13,552 nt of DNA from JANOXC01 sp031418215 (GCA_031418215.1 JANOXC010000004.1:1-13552), one strand, 5' to 3'; shown: positions 1 through 7,028, counted from the stretch's first letter. A program made the numbers and translations. The notes: generated by a model from the letters alone, not told the origin.

Positions 1-91
1 CTTTGCCTATTTCTTCAAGGGTCCAATTTAAAAGCCGGTATACCTCTATTTTGATCCTATCCTCAAACGTTAATCTTTTATATTTTGCCAT
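1..91 (-). CDS. IS30-type transposase, N-terminal fragment cut by window edge
   Basis: Read on the minus strand from the ATG at 91, the sequence gives 30 codons open to the window edge. They begin MAKYKRLTFEDR, continue IKIEV and end in LEEIGK. This matches, from family knowledge, the N-terminal helix-turn-helix segment of IS30-family transposases, which binds the terminal inverted repeats so that the DDE core (outside the window) can move the element. Only about a tenth of a typical 300-400 aa protein is visible, so I cannot say whether it is intact. An 8-bp inverted repeat lies directly upstream (96-119). Alternatives are another short HTH regulator, but the KRLTFEDR...LEEIG pattern favours IS30. 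Confidence 0.68.
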   Translation of the reverse strand, partial: MAKYKRLTFEDRIKIEVYRLLNWTLEEIGK

Positions 92-95
92 AACG

Positions 96-119
96 CAACA
101 TAATACTATTTTTATGTTG
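96..119. promoter_or_regulatory. Inverted repeat just upstream of the IS30-type start codon
   Basis: CAACATAA (96-103) and TTATGTTG (112-119) are perfect 8-bp inverted repeats around an 8-nt centre, 5 bp upstream of the transposase ATG. In the transcript this could form a leader hairpin; on DNA it could be an operator, or part of the element's terminal repeat. Which of these applies cannot be decided here because the other end of the element is outside the window. Confidence 0.4.
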
Positions 120-207
120 TATTAGATACTTGAATCTACCAATAATAAAAGTGAAACAAATGCAATGTATATTTTTAAATCAAATTAAACACAAGGAGGA
201 AACATAA

Positions 208-357
208 ATTACCCTCGAATTTGTCTATTCTGAACAGATAGATTACCTTTATGGCGAAATGGTTCTCGAGATACAAAAAAGATTCAAATACTTACCTGAA
301 TTAATTTTGTATTTACAAATGTATATTTTCCAATGGCTGCCTGCTTGCAGAATTTAA
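208..357 (+). other. Possible small ORF or gene remnant with a strong SD but no ATG
   Basis: A 49-codon open frame starts at ATT (208) and stops at TAA (355-357). An AAGGAGG motif lies 8 nt upstream of the ATT, which is striking because most genes in this window show no Shine-Dalgarno. The predicted peptide has ordinary composition, with acidic residues followed by FKYLPELILYL. The first ATG in frame is at 259, leaving only 32 residues. ATT is a very rare start codon, and an in-frame stop directly precedes it, so this may equally be a decayed gene end near the IS30-type element. I recognise no family in it. Confidence 0.2.
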
Positions 358-367
358 GAAATGTTAA

Positions 368-2416
368 ATGAATAGGATATTAATCATTTTTGTCTTTTTA
401 TTCTTTACACGAAGCAATGTTTTTGCCCAATGGCAGTTAAGGAATGGTCCTTATAGTGGCTACACAACTTGCCTGGCTCAAAACAAAAAAACAAATACAA
501 TTATTGCAGCAACGGACCTAGGCTTGTATAGGCAAAAGAGTAATTCAAACTCCTGGGAATTTATAGATGAAAAAGACTCTTTCTTCTATACTCAAATGTT
601 CTATATTGGCATTGATGATTCTTTGATCATGGTAACCCGGGAAGGCAAATTACGAATGTCTGCTGATGATGGAGACACCTGGACAACGGTATATGTAGAT
701 TCAAATTTAAATTATATTGGCCTTATTTACTGTGATGAAAATATTATCATTGTTCAAACCAGCAATGGTGTTTATTCATCCAATGACGATGGTATTTCAT
801 TTGTAAAATCTTTATGGAACATAAGCAATCCGATAATTAAAGCATTTACCATGGATGGCAACAGAATGATTTTGCTAAATCATAGTGGATTGTCTTATGA
901 TTTATATTACTCTGATGACTCGGGGTTGAATTGGATTTTTTCAAAAACCATCACCAACTTTGCCGGCTATTCGGCTACTCTGTTTAGAGTATTTGATGGA
1001 AATATATACCTTGTTGATGATTATAACATTTACATTTCTCAAGACCATGGAAGTACGTGGACAACAATGAATATTGGACCCCAATATCATTCGTTCAATG
1101 ATATATATGTTTCAAATGGAACCATTATGCTGGGCATGTATGATTTTCATGGTGTAATAATTTCTCATGATAATGGGTTGACTTACACTCCCTACTATAA
1201 CGGATTACCATTGCAGAAAATAGAGTACTCTTATTTTTTGTCTACCAATATAAGGGGATTGATCGTTGCCTCAAGTATGGGCATATTTAATTCATTCGAT
1301 TTAGGTTTAAGCTGGAATGATTTGAATAACAACTTAACGGCTGTGCAATTTAGTGGCATTGCACAATGTAACAACAGGTTTTTCATTGGCTCTATAAATC
1401 ATCAAGGAGTTTTCGCAAGTTATGATGGTTCGTCATGGAACAGAATGAGTAACGGATTAGATTTTTTTAACAGGCAATTCACAGCTATTCATGCTATGAT
1501 CGCCGTAGGCAATAGGGTTATTGTCACAACTGAAGGTGGAATCTATTATTCCGACAATTACGGTTCATCATGGATTGCAGGTGGCAGTTTACCTGGTTCA
1601 AATAATTGCCTTGAATATGCTAATGGCAAACTTTATGCCTGTACCCCTAACGGACTTTATTATTCACTTGACACTGCAAAATCCTGGGTACCCTTACCAG
1701 CTAGCGGGAATTATGTTTTTGATGTAAAAGTAAACGGCAACTTGATAATTTCCAGTAATGTAATCACTGGTTCGACAACTTCATTTTACATGTTTAGATC
1801 AGAAAACTATGGAAATACATTTACAGTCGTTAATACACCATATACTTTTTCACAAGTTGAAATGATTGACAATGTGTTGCTGGCTAATGCAGGATTTTTA
1901 ATTAAATCATCAGACCAGGGTCTTTCCTGGTCCCAGGATTCAATGTTGGGAAATGCGAACATATCTGATATATATATATATAATAATAAGACTGTTTTAA
2001 TAAGCACTTTAGACGGAAGGATCTATTATTCTAATGATAAAACAAATACCTGGAATGATATTACAGCTAACTTTAAAGACAACGCAAAAGAAATTTCTTT
2101 TTTTGGAAATTATTTATATGTTGCCTCTCCTCACTATGGTATATGGAGAAGATATATGCCAGAACTGGCAGATTTACCTCCAAGTCCTTTTGTAATTTAC
2201 CCTAATCCGGTTTCAGATTTCTTGACTATTTTTAATCCTGAATTAAATAGTCCATTATCCATTTCAATTTATACAATATTAGGTCAATTATTATTGAAGA
2301 AAACAATAATTGAGCATGAATCATCCATCGATTTTAGAAATTACGCAAGGGGCGTTTACCTTTTACAATATGAAAATAATATAGATAGCGGTGCACTAAA
2401 GGTTGTTAAATATTAA
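368..2416 (+). CDS. T9SS-exported Asp-box (BNR-repeat) beta-propeller protein
   Basis: This is a 682-aa secreted or surface protein. A signal peptide (about residues 1-20, MNRILIIFVFLFFTRSNVFA, then QWQL) directs Sec export. The body (about 25-590) carries some twelve Asp-box-like motifs of form S-x-D-x-G-x-x-W, such as SADDGDTW, YSDDSGLNW, SQDHGSTW, YSDNYGSSW and SSDQGLSW. These sit on beta hairpins of sialidase, BNR and YCF48-type propellers. No sialidase active-site arginine triad could be assigned, so catalysis is not implied. The C-terminus (about 608-682, YPNPVSDF then ARGVYLLQY) is a type A sorting domain for the type IX secretion system, normally cleaved at the surface. The ATG at 368 fits the signal peptide; an upstream ATG at 360 meets a stop within five codons. 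The gene looks more AT-rich than its neighbours and lies next to an IS30-type end, which hints at acquisition. It stands alone and converges on nfeD. Confidence 0.85.
   Translation: MNRILIIFVFLFFTRSNVFAQWQLRNGPYSGYTTCLAQNKKTNTIIAATDLGLYRQKSNSNSWEFIDEKDSFFYTQMFYIGIDDSLIMVTREGKLRMSADDGDTWTTVYVDSNLNYIGLIYCDENIIIVQTSNGVYSSNDDGISFVKSLWNISNPIIKAFTMDGNRMILLNHSGLSYDLYYSDDSGLNWIFSKTITNFAGYSATLFRVFDGNIYLVDDYNIYISQDHGSTWTTMNIGPQYHSFNDIYVSNGTIMLGMYDFHGVIISHDNGLTYTPYYNGLPLQKIEYSYFLSTNIRGLIVASSMGIFNSFDLGLSWNDLNNNLTAVQFSGIAQCNNRFFIGSINHQGVFASYDGSSWNRMSNGLDFFNRQFTAIHAMIAVGNRVIVTTEGGIYYSDNYGSSWIAGGSLPGSNNCLEYANGKLYACTPNGLYYSLDTAKSWVPLPASGNYVFDVKVNGNLIISSNVITGSTTSFYMFRSENYGNTFTVVNTPYTFSQVEMIDNVLLANAGFLIKSSDQGLSWSQDSMLGNANISDIYIYNNKTVLISTLDGRIYYSNDKTNTWNDITANFKDNAKEISFFGNYLYVASPHYGIWRRYMPELADLPPSPFVIYPNPVSDFLTIFNPELNSPLSISIYTILGQLLLKKTIIEHESSIDFRNYARGVYLLQYENNIDSGALKVVKY
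1968..1982 (+). repeat. (AT)7 dinucleotide tract inside the Asp-box gene
   Basis: Fifteen bases of perfect AT alternation encode the DIYIY stretch of the Asp-box protein. Slippage by one unit would shift the frame about 145 codons before the stop and remove the T9SS sorting domain. Similar but shorter TATATA runs occur in other genes here, where they encode Tyr-Ile, so this may only reflect codon preference. Confidence 0.5.
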
Positions 2417-2445
2417 AGTGCCCTTTTTTTGGCCTGGAATTAATT

Positions 2446-3798
2446 TTACCGCTCCTCCCTAACAAACAAGTTCCCCATCTCCACCTTCACCACAACAACA
2501 ACTTTTCCTGCATCAATAAAACCCGATAGCGCCTGTGCATTATATATATTGTCATCAATGGCAATTTTACCGGATGGGCGCAGTGTGTTTACAGTAACGC
2601 CTCGTTTTCCTGCCATTTCCTGAGTAAGTGATTCTGCAGAAACATAACCATCACTTGATGACATTTGGTTTTTTAATACCATTTTGTTGAACATCGGCAT
2701 TTGAGTGAATGCTTTTCCGGTAAGCAAGAACAACACCAATGCGCCTACCATCGAAAGCATTACGACTGCCAGCGATGAGGCAGCTTCCTGCATTCCGATA
2801 TTAGAAAAATCAAACCCTTTATTGCCCAGCATACTTACTGTCAAACCGAAAACCAAAAAGATGATGCCAGATATTCCTGTAACGCCAAAACCAGGTATGA
2901 CAAATATCTCCAAGAGAATAAGAATGAATCCTGCTATGGCTACCAATACTTCCCAGTTTTCTGCGAGTCCTTCTAAATAGAGCGGTGCGAAATATAAAAA
3001 GGCAGCTAATACTGCAGCAATAAGAGGAATGCCAATGCCGGGAGATTGCATTTCATAATAAATACCACCTAACATGATTAAGATTAGGACCCCACTAACA
3101 GCAGGATTAATTAAGAAATTGATGAGTTGATCAATCCATGTTGGTTGGTATTTTGTGATGGTAAAAGTTGTGATACCTTCAGCTTTCAATACTTCAGCTA
3201 TTGATTCTACGATTCCATCGCAATATTTGTTTTTCAATGCCTCTGTGCTTGTCATGGTTAAAACCTTACCTGAATCATTCACCCCGGGAATATAGGTCCT
3301 TGGGTCAACCATTGCTTCTGCAATTCTTGGATCGCGCCCTCGTGTTTCTGCTGTAGAACGCATGATGCTACGCATATACGACTGGTATTTATCGGGTACC
3401 ACTTCACCTTTTTCATCTACTACAGTTGCAGCACCAATATTGGCACCTTTTCGCATATATATTTTTTTACAGGAAATGGAAATGAGTGCGCCTGCAGAAG
3501 CAGCATTATTATTAATATATACAATAGTGGGGAGTTTGGTATTGAGCAATGCAGTACGGATACTATCGGCAGCATCAAGCAATCCGCCATAGGTATTCAT
3601 ATTGATTAAAAACACATCTGCTTTCATCAAAACTGCTTCATTCAAAGCCTTACTGACCTGGCGTGCCATTCCACGAGAGATCTCATCTCTGATGTCAAGC
3701 TGAAAAACTTTTTTCATTGAATCATTTTGCCCCCATACCAAATCAGGCAACATCAGCGTTATAAGGAGGGCAAGGGCGGTAAATCGTGCTTTAAACAT
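2446..3798 (-). CDS. NfeD-family membrane-bound serine protease (ClpP-like plus OB fold)
   Basis: A 450-aa long-form NfeD protein. Such proteases form a ClpP-class catalytic core outside the membrane, cleave hydrophobic stretches of partner proteins such as stomatin/slipin, and act in membrane quality control. Visible order: signal segment 1-23; ClpP/SppA-like domain about 31-215 with the nucleophile in AASAG (Ser101) and the likely general base Lys137 (VPDKYQS), matching the Ser/Lys dyad of this family; about five membrane helices over 228-361; and an OB-fold domain about 395-446 (GKRGVTVNTLRPSGK...). I chose the ATG at 3798. The frame stays open to 4002, but that extension lacks a signal peptide start and would overlap the divergent gene. 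No slipin gene adjoins it, unlike many nfeD loci. Confidence 0.9.
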   Translation of the reverse strand: MFKARFTALALLITLMLPDLVWGQNDSMKKVFQLDIRDEISRGMARQVSKALNEAVLMKADVFLINMNTYGGLLDAADSIRTALLNTKLPTIVYINNNAASAGALISISCKKIYMRKGANIGAATVVDEKGEVVPDKYQSYMRSIMRSTAETRGRDPRIAEAMVDPRTYIPGVNDSGKVLTMTSTEALKNKYCDGIVESIAEVLKAEGITTFTITKYQPTWIDQLINFLINPAVSGVLILIMLGGIYYEMQSPGIGIPLIAAVLAAFLYFAPLYLEGLAENWEVLVAIAGFILILLEIFVIPGFGVTGISGIIFLVFGLTVSMLGNKGFDFSNIGMQEAASSLAVVMLSMVGALVLFLLTGKAFTQMPMFNKMVLKNQMSSSDGYVSAESLTQEMAGKRGVTVNTLRPSGKIAIDDNIYNAQALSGFIDAGKVVVVVKVEMGNLFVREER

Positions 3799-3845
3799 AG
3801 TATTGGTGTTAATTAAACTGTTGAAAACGAGGAGGAGCCAATGGA

Positions 3846-3874
3846 TTTGACTCCATAACAACTTGCTATCATTG
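3846..3874 (+). promoter_or_regulatory. Candidate Bacteroidota-type promoter for the LysM gene
   Basis: TTTG (3846-3849), 17 nt, then TATCATTG (3867-3874) resembles the Bacteroidota -33/-7 consensus TTTG and TAnnTTTG, with one mismatch and slightly short spacing. It ends 21 nt before the ATG at 3896, giving a short leader. It lies in the 97-bp divergent gap shared with nfeD. Confidence 0.35.
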
Positions 3875-3895
3875 TGTAAAACTATCACTAAAACC

Positions 3896-5029
3896 ATGAA
3901 TTTCAGGATAAAGCTTTTAATGTTGTTCTTTCCTGTTGTTTTATCATCACCCAAACTGCAAGGACAGGCCACATCCGATGGAGTAAAATGGATTAATGGC
4001 AAGCAATATTCAACTCATCAAGTTTTGCCAAAAGAAACCTGGACAGGTATCGCCAGAGAAAATGCAATTTCAGTAAAGGATTTACAGGTCGCCAATGCCG
4101 GTGTTACCGATTTAAAAATTGGCCAGGTTATTTATGTACCTGTAAAAACCGATAAAGCCACAAGCCCAGCCGTTAGTGTTCCGGTTAAGTCTGCACCAGT
4201 CTCCGCACCCGTCAGTACTCCTGTTAAGGCTACTACATCAGTGACCGCCAAAGAAAATTATATTTATCATACTGTTAAATCCGGAGAAACTTTGTATCAT
4301 ATTTCGAAATTGTATAAGCAATCAGTTTCTGATATTCAGAAATGGAACAACCTCTCTTCTAACAATATCACATTGGGAAGTAATTTAATTGTTGGAAAAG
4401 GGGAAGAGACAAAAGCGGCAGTAGCAGTTAAAGAGGAAGACAAAAAAGTGTCATTGGTAGTTAAAGAAGAGGAGAAAAAAGCAGCAGTTGCAGTTAAAGA
4501 GGAGGAGAAAAAAGCGGCAGTAGCAGTTAAAGAAGAGGAAAAAAAGGTTGCAGTACCCGCATCAGTTAAAGAAGAGGAGAAAAAAGCGGCAGTACCTTTA
4601 GCAGTTAAAGAGGAGAAAAAAGAGACTGCGACAACTGCTGTTCAGGAAGAAAAAAACCAGGAAACTAAAGCAGCAGATAACAGAACTGATATTAAATCGG
4701 TTGAAAGTGCCGCCACTGTACCTAGTAAGGATTTTGCTCCGGGATCAGTAGAAAAAGTTGTTGAGACCGGTGTTGCTACCTGGCTGGCTGATCAGGAATT
4801 AAATCAAAACAAGTTTTATGCATTACACAGGACTGCGCCTATTGGAACTATCATTAAAGTAACCAATCGCATGAATAACAATTCTGTTTTTGTTAAGGTT
4901 GTTGGCTTGTTACCTGCTACAGGTGATAATGATAACATCATCATTAAAATCACTTCTGCAGCAGCGCAAAGGATTGGTGCACTCGACCAAAAATTTACTG
5001 CGGAATTAAGCTATGGCATTACACATTAA
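3896..5029 (+). CDS. Double LysM, RlpA-like (double-psi beta-barrel) envelope protein
   Basis: A 377-aa exported protein, probably periplasmic and peptidoglycan-binding. A signal peptide spans about 1-24 (MNFRIKLLMLFFPVVLSS). LysM 1 is about 41-83 (THQVLPKETWTGIARENAIS...IYVPV) and LysM 2 about 124-167 (YHTVKSGETLYHISKLY). A highly charged linker (171-262) repeats KEEEKKAAVAV-like units. The C-terminal domain (about 290-374) matches the RlpA double-psi barrel: GVATW, FYALHRTAPIGTIIKVTN, ITSAAAQRIGA. His311 aligns with the conserved RlpA histidine, but the DRGP segment carrying the catalytic Asp reads VGLLP, so lytic transglycosylase activity is doubtful and a binding or structural role is more likely. 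ATG 3896 is preferred over a TTG at 3863 because it directly starts the signal peptide. Confidence 0.85.
   Translation: MNFRIKLLMLFFPVVLSSPKLQGQATSDGVKWINGKQYSTHQVLPKETWTGIARENAISVKDLQVANAGVTDLKIGQVIYVPVKTDKATSPAVSVPVKSAPVSAPVSTPVKATTSVTAKENYIYHTVKSGETLYHISKLYKQSVSDIQKWNNLSSNNITLGSNLIVGKGEETKAAVAVKEEDKKVSLVVKEEEKKAAVAVKEEEKKAAVAVKEEEKKVAVPASVKEEEKKAAVPLAVKEEKKETATTAVQEEKNQETKAADNRTDIKSVESAATVPSKDFAPGSVEKVVETGVATWLADQELNQNKFYALHRTAPIGTIIKVTNRMNNNSVFVKVVGLLPATGDNDNIIIKITSAAAQRIGALDQKFTAELSYGITH
4411..4620 (+). repeat. In-frame tandem repeat encoding the KEEEKK linker
   Basis: Six imperfect direct repeats with unit lengths of about 33, 33, 33, 39 and 36 bp encode VKEEEKKAAVA-type units. All lengths are multiples of three, so unit gain or loss changes linker length without breaking the frame. 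In the protein this gives a lysine/glutamate-rich, probably extended helical or flexible spacer between the LysM pair and the barrel domain. Confidence 0.85.
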
Positions 5030-5030
5030 T

Positions 5031-5058
5031 GTAGAATTCAGAATGTAGAATGCAGAAT
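5031..5058 (+). repeat. Four tandem heptamers after the LysM gene
   Basis: Four 7-bp units follow the stop codon with 1 nt between: GTAGAAT, TCAGAAT, GTAGAAT, GCAGAAT (consensus (G/T)(T/C)AGAAT). They are intergenic, between convergent genes. This is the second heptameric tandem repeat in the window; the other is at 12424. Confidence 0.8.
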
Positions 5059-5094
5059 TAACACATTCAATAATTAAGAATCAAAATCCTTTTA

Positions 5095-5763
5095 TTATTT
5101 AAAACCTAAAGTCCTCGCTGATTTTCCTTTATTTTTCTTATAAAAATTGCAGACTACAGTAATGCCGCATTCACTGCATTTGGGATTTCTTGCAAGGCAA
5201 ACATATCTTCCATGTAATATCAACCAGTGATGGGCTAAAGGAATTTTTTCTTCAGGAAAATATTTTACCAGCTGTTGCTCAGCAGCAAGAGGTGTTTTGG
5301 CTTTTAATGTTAATCCTATTCTTGCAGCTACACGAAAGACATGGGTATCAACTGCCATTGTTGGTTGATTAAAAACAACAGAAGCAATCACATTGGCCGT
5401 CTTTCTTCCGACACCTGGAAGTTGCTGCAGTTGTTCAACATCACCGGGGACTGTGCCATTAAATTTTTCACATAACATTTTAGCCATGCCCACCAGATGC
5501 TTTGCTTTATTGTTTGGGTAGCTGATACTTTTAATAAAAGGAAACACTTCATCAACTGATGCAACAGCCATTACTTCAGGAATAGGAAAGGCCTCGAACA
5601 ATTTTGGTGTTACCATATTAACGCGCTTATCTGTGCATTGGGCAGAGAGAATGACTGACACCAACAATTCATAGGGATTGGAATATGCTAATTCCGTTGC
5701 AGCATCAGGAAGGTGACTGGTAAAATAATCAGTTACGAAAGCAAATTTGTCCTTACGGGTCAT
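5095..5763 (-). CDS. nth: Endonuclease III (base-excision repair DNA glycosylase/AP lyase)
   Basis: A 222-aa cytoplasmic protein of normal length for the family. It removes oxidised pyrimidines and nicks at the abasic site by beta-elimination. The helix-hairpin-helix is LPGVGRKTANVI, containing catalytic Lys121; the essential aspartate is Asp139 in MAVDTHVFRVA. The [4Fe-4S] motif C-x6-C-x2-C-x5-C is present (Cys189, 196, 199, 205). An LSAQCTD segment near residue 40 is also typical. All key residues are intact. The gene is minus strand, 158 bp downstream of the small partner of the ECF sigma factor; a strong palindromic repeat lies in that gap, so co-transcription is uncertain. It converges on the LysM gene. 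Confidence 0.96.
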   Translation of the reverse strand: MTRKDKFAFVTDYFTSHLPDAATELAYSNPYELLVSVILSAQCTDKRVNMVTPKLFEAFPIPEVMAVASVDEVFPFIKSISYPNNKAKHLVGMAKMLCEKFNGTVPGDVEQLQQLPGVGRKTANVIASVVFNQPTMAVDTHVFRVAARIGLTLKAKTPLAAEQQLVKYFPEEKIPLAHHWLILHGRYVCLARNPKCSECGITVVCNFYKKNKGKSARTLGFK

Positions 5764-5774
5764 AAAAAATAATT

Positions 5775-5874
5775 AACCGCAAAGTTCGCAAAGTTTAAAA
5801 CAAAAGAACCGCTGAGAAAAGAAATAACTCGTTTTCCTCAGCGGTTCTTTGCTCTTCTTAGCGCACTTTGCGGT
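5775..5874. repeat. Interspersed palindromic repeat (ACCGCAAAG family), copy 1
   Basis: A 100-bp nested palindrome. The outer arms are ACCGCAAAGT (5776-5785) and ACTTTGCGGT (5865-5874), extended inward by three more pairs after one mismatch. The inner arms are AAAGAACCGCTGAG (5803-5816) and CTCAGCGGTTCTTT (5837-5850), extended by A/T pairs with one bulge. Read on the minus strand, the right half starts ACCGCAAAGTGCGCTAAGAA, the core also seen at 8777 and 12791. In RNA it would form a long hairpin and could act as a terminator or stabiliser between the sigma-operon end and nth. Confidence 0.85.
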
Positions 5875-5921
5875 AAAAAAAATACTTAAATAGAAATGAA
5901 TGATGCGCTTACCTTAATTCT

Positions 5922-6152
5922 TCAATGCAGGAAACTGTGCATCGCAGAATAAGCCATAATGGAATCAACTGATGATTGCTTTGGATTAAATGTTACTTTA
6001 TCAAGCAAATCATGAACGGCAACCAATTGAGAGAATTCTTCTCCGGTTTTCTCATCAAGGTCAATTGATTGTTGAATGAACACATTATCTTCTAATTGTG
6101 TTTCATTGTACAGGTAAAGAATAAGATCGTTTGTTGAGTACGTTTTTTGCAT
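5922..6152 (-). CDS. Small acidic protein downstream of ECF sigma factor, possible partner
   Basis: A 76-aa soluble protein with no membrane helix, Cys pair or signal peptide. The sequence (MQKTYSTNDLILYLYNE..., then IDLDEKTGEEFSQLVAVHDLLD) is acidic and probably helical. It follows the ECF sigma gene by 73 bp on the same strand. In Bacteroidota, the cytoplasmic N-terminal part of anti-sigma factors has a similar look (LYNE..., then a helix ending in a leucine-rich stretch), so a small anti-sigma or sigma-modulating role is a reasonable inference from position and composition. No zinc-binding His/Cys pattern is present, and I cannot name a family. The ATG at 6152 is preceded within 3 nt by a hairpin (6156-6183). 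Stop is TGA. Confidence 0.7.
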   Translation of the reverse strand: MQKTYSTNDLILYLYNETQLEDNVFIQQSIDLDEKTGEEFSQLVAVHDLLDKVTFNPKQSSVDSIMAYSAMHSFLH

Positions 6153-6155
6153 AGG

Positions 6156-6183
6156 CGGCAGAATGTTGTTTTATCATTTGCCG
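6156..6183 (-). promoter_or_regulatory. Hairpin directly before the small gene's start codon
   Basis: CGGCA (6156-6160) pairs with TGCCG (6179-6183) and AATG (6162-6165) with CATT (6175-6178), with one bulged base and a 9-nt loop. In the minus-strand transcript its 3' foot lies 3 nt before the AUG at 6152, inside the region a ribosome must occupy. Confidence 0.4.
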
Positions 6184-6225
6184 TCTTAAACGCAACCAAA
6201 AAGCGATTATTATAATTTACGGCAA

Positions 6226-6810
6226 TTATTTTGTGAGGATGAGCTTTTTCTCCTCAATCAACTTGCGGAGATTGATGAGGGCATAACGCATTCGGCCCAA
6301 AGAGGTGTTGATACTTACATTGGTTACTTCAGAAATCTCCTTGAAGCTCATGTTGCCGTAATGCCGCATCACCACTACTTCGCGCTGATCTTCGGGCAAT
6401 TCTTCAATCATCCTTCGAACCGTATCATGGATCTGGCCGCTGATAATGCGGTCTTCCACGTTTTCGTCGGCCAAAGGGATAAAATCAAAGAGGCTGTAAT
6501 CTTCCGTATCACGCACCATAGGCATCTTTTGCTGCCTGCGGAAATGATCTATCACAAGGTTATGCGCAATACGCAGCACCCATGAAAGGAATTTACCTTC
6601 TTCATTGTAATTGCCAGATCGAAGTGTATTGATGACCTTAATAAAGGTATCTTGAAAGATATCTTCAGCCATTTCGCGATCTTTTATCAGCAGGTAAATG
6701 CTGGTCATGATCTTTCGCTGATGGCGGGTAATGAGCTCTTTTAGGCTTTGTTCATCACCTTGAAGGTAACGCACAACAAGCTCCTGGTCGTTGAGGGGGT
6801 TTTGACGCAT
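6226..6810 (-). CDS. ECF-type RNA polymerase sigma factor (sigma-70 family)
   Basis: A 194-aa cytoplasmic sigma factor with the two-domain ECF plan. Region 2 spans about residues 20-92, with AEDIFQDTFIKVI (region 2.2, core binding) and FLSWVLRIAHNLVIDHFRR (2.3-2.4, -10 recognition). Region 4 is about 135-185, with LPEDQREVVVMRH and the -35 recognition helix around SINTSLGRMRYALINLRK, a signature very common in Bacteroidota ECFs. Regions 1.1 and 3 are absent, as expected. The ATG at 6810 begins MRQNPLNDQELV; it is preceded after 1 nt by an inverted repeat (6812-6872) that could fold over the start. The next gene downstream is a small acidic protein. Its regulon cannot be inferred, since neither a TonB receptor nor a membrane anti-sigma gene adjoins it. 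Confidence 0.94.
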   Translation of the reverse strand: MRQNPLNDQELVVRYLQGDEQSLKELITRHQRKIMTSIYLLIKDREMAEDIFQDTFIKVINTLRSGNYNEEGKFLSWVLRIAHNLVIDHFRRQQKMPMVRDTEDYSLFDFIPLADENVEDRIISGQIHDTVRRMIEELPEDQREVVVMRHYGNMSFKEISEVTNVSINTSLGRMRYALINLRKLIEEKKLILTK

Positions 6811-6811
6811 A

Positions 6812-6872
6812 GACGAACTTTATTAAAGTTAACTGACTTTGTTTGAATGATTTAATCAGTGTAGAGTTCGTC
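6812..6872 (-). promoter_or_regulatory. Structured leader of the ECF sigma gene
   Basis: GACGAACT (6812-6819) and AGTTCGTC (6865-6872) are perfect 8-bp inverted repeats. Inside them lie TCAGT/ACTGA arms (6832-6836 and 6856-6860). A second palindrome, AACTTTA-T-TAAAGTT (6816-6830), overlaps the outer arm, so the two folds would exclude each other. The stem foot is 1 nt from the AUG. This suggests an operator for autoregulation or a translational control hairpin. Confidence 0.4.
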
Positions 6873-6998
6873 CTATATCGTGTGTTTTTAGTTAGAAAAT
6901 AGTATTACTTATAATTAAACGCTGTTTGCGCCGTATTGTTGTGTTCCCTATTAATTTTAATCAAAAATACGGCAATTGCCCTGCCTGTGCAAATTTAT

Positions 6999-7028
6999 TT
7001 TGTTAATGATTGGTGAATAATATCTTTT
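6999..7028 (+). promoter_or_regulatory. Candidate Bacteroidota-type promoter for HU
   Basis: TTTG (6999-7002), an 18-nt spacer, then TATCTTTT (7021-7028) matches the TTTG and TAnnTTTG pattern with one mismatch at the last base. Initiation shortly after 7030 would give an HU transcript with a leader of about 225 nt, which holds the inverted repeats at 7086-7164. Confidence 0.4.

Noticed and set aside
368..2416. Sialidase activity of the Asp-box protein
   Set aside because: Asp-boxes are structural and occur in many non-enzymatic propellers; no catalytic Arg triad, Tyr/Glu pair or FRIP motif was identified.
2705..2980. 91-aa plus-strand ORF within nfeD, and similar frames opposite other genes (3362, 5190, 6361, 9119, 10774, 11211)
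   Set aside because: They are out-of-frame or antisense shadows of well-supported coding regions.
3799..4002. N-terminal extension of the NfeD frame to 4002
   Set aside because: It would bury the signal peptide at residue 69 and overlap the divergent LysM gene; the ATG at 3798 starts a normal signal peptide.
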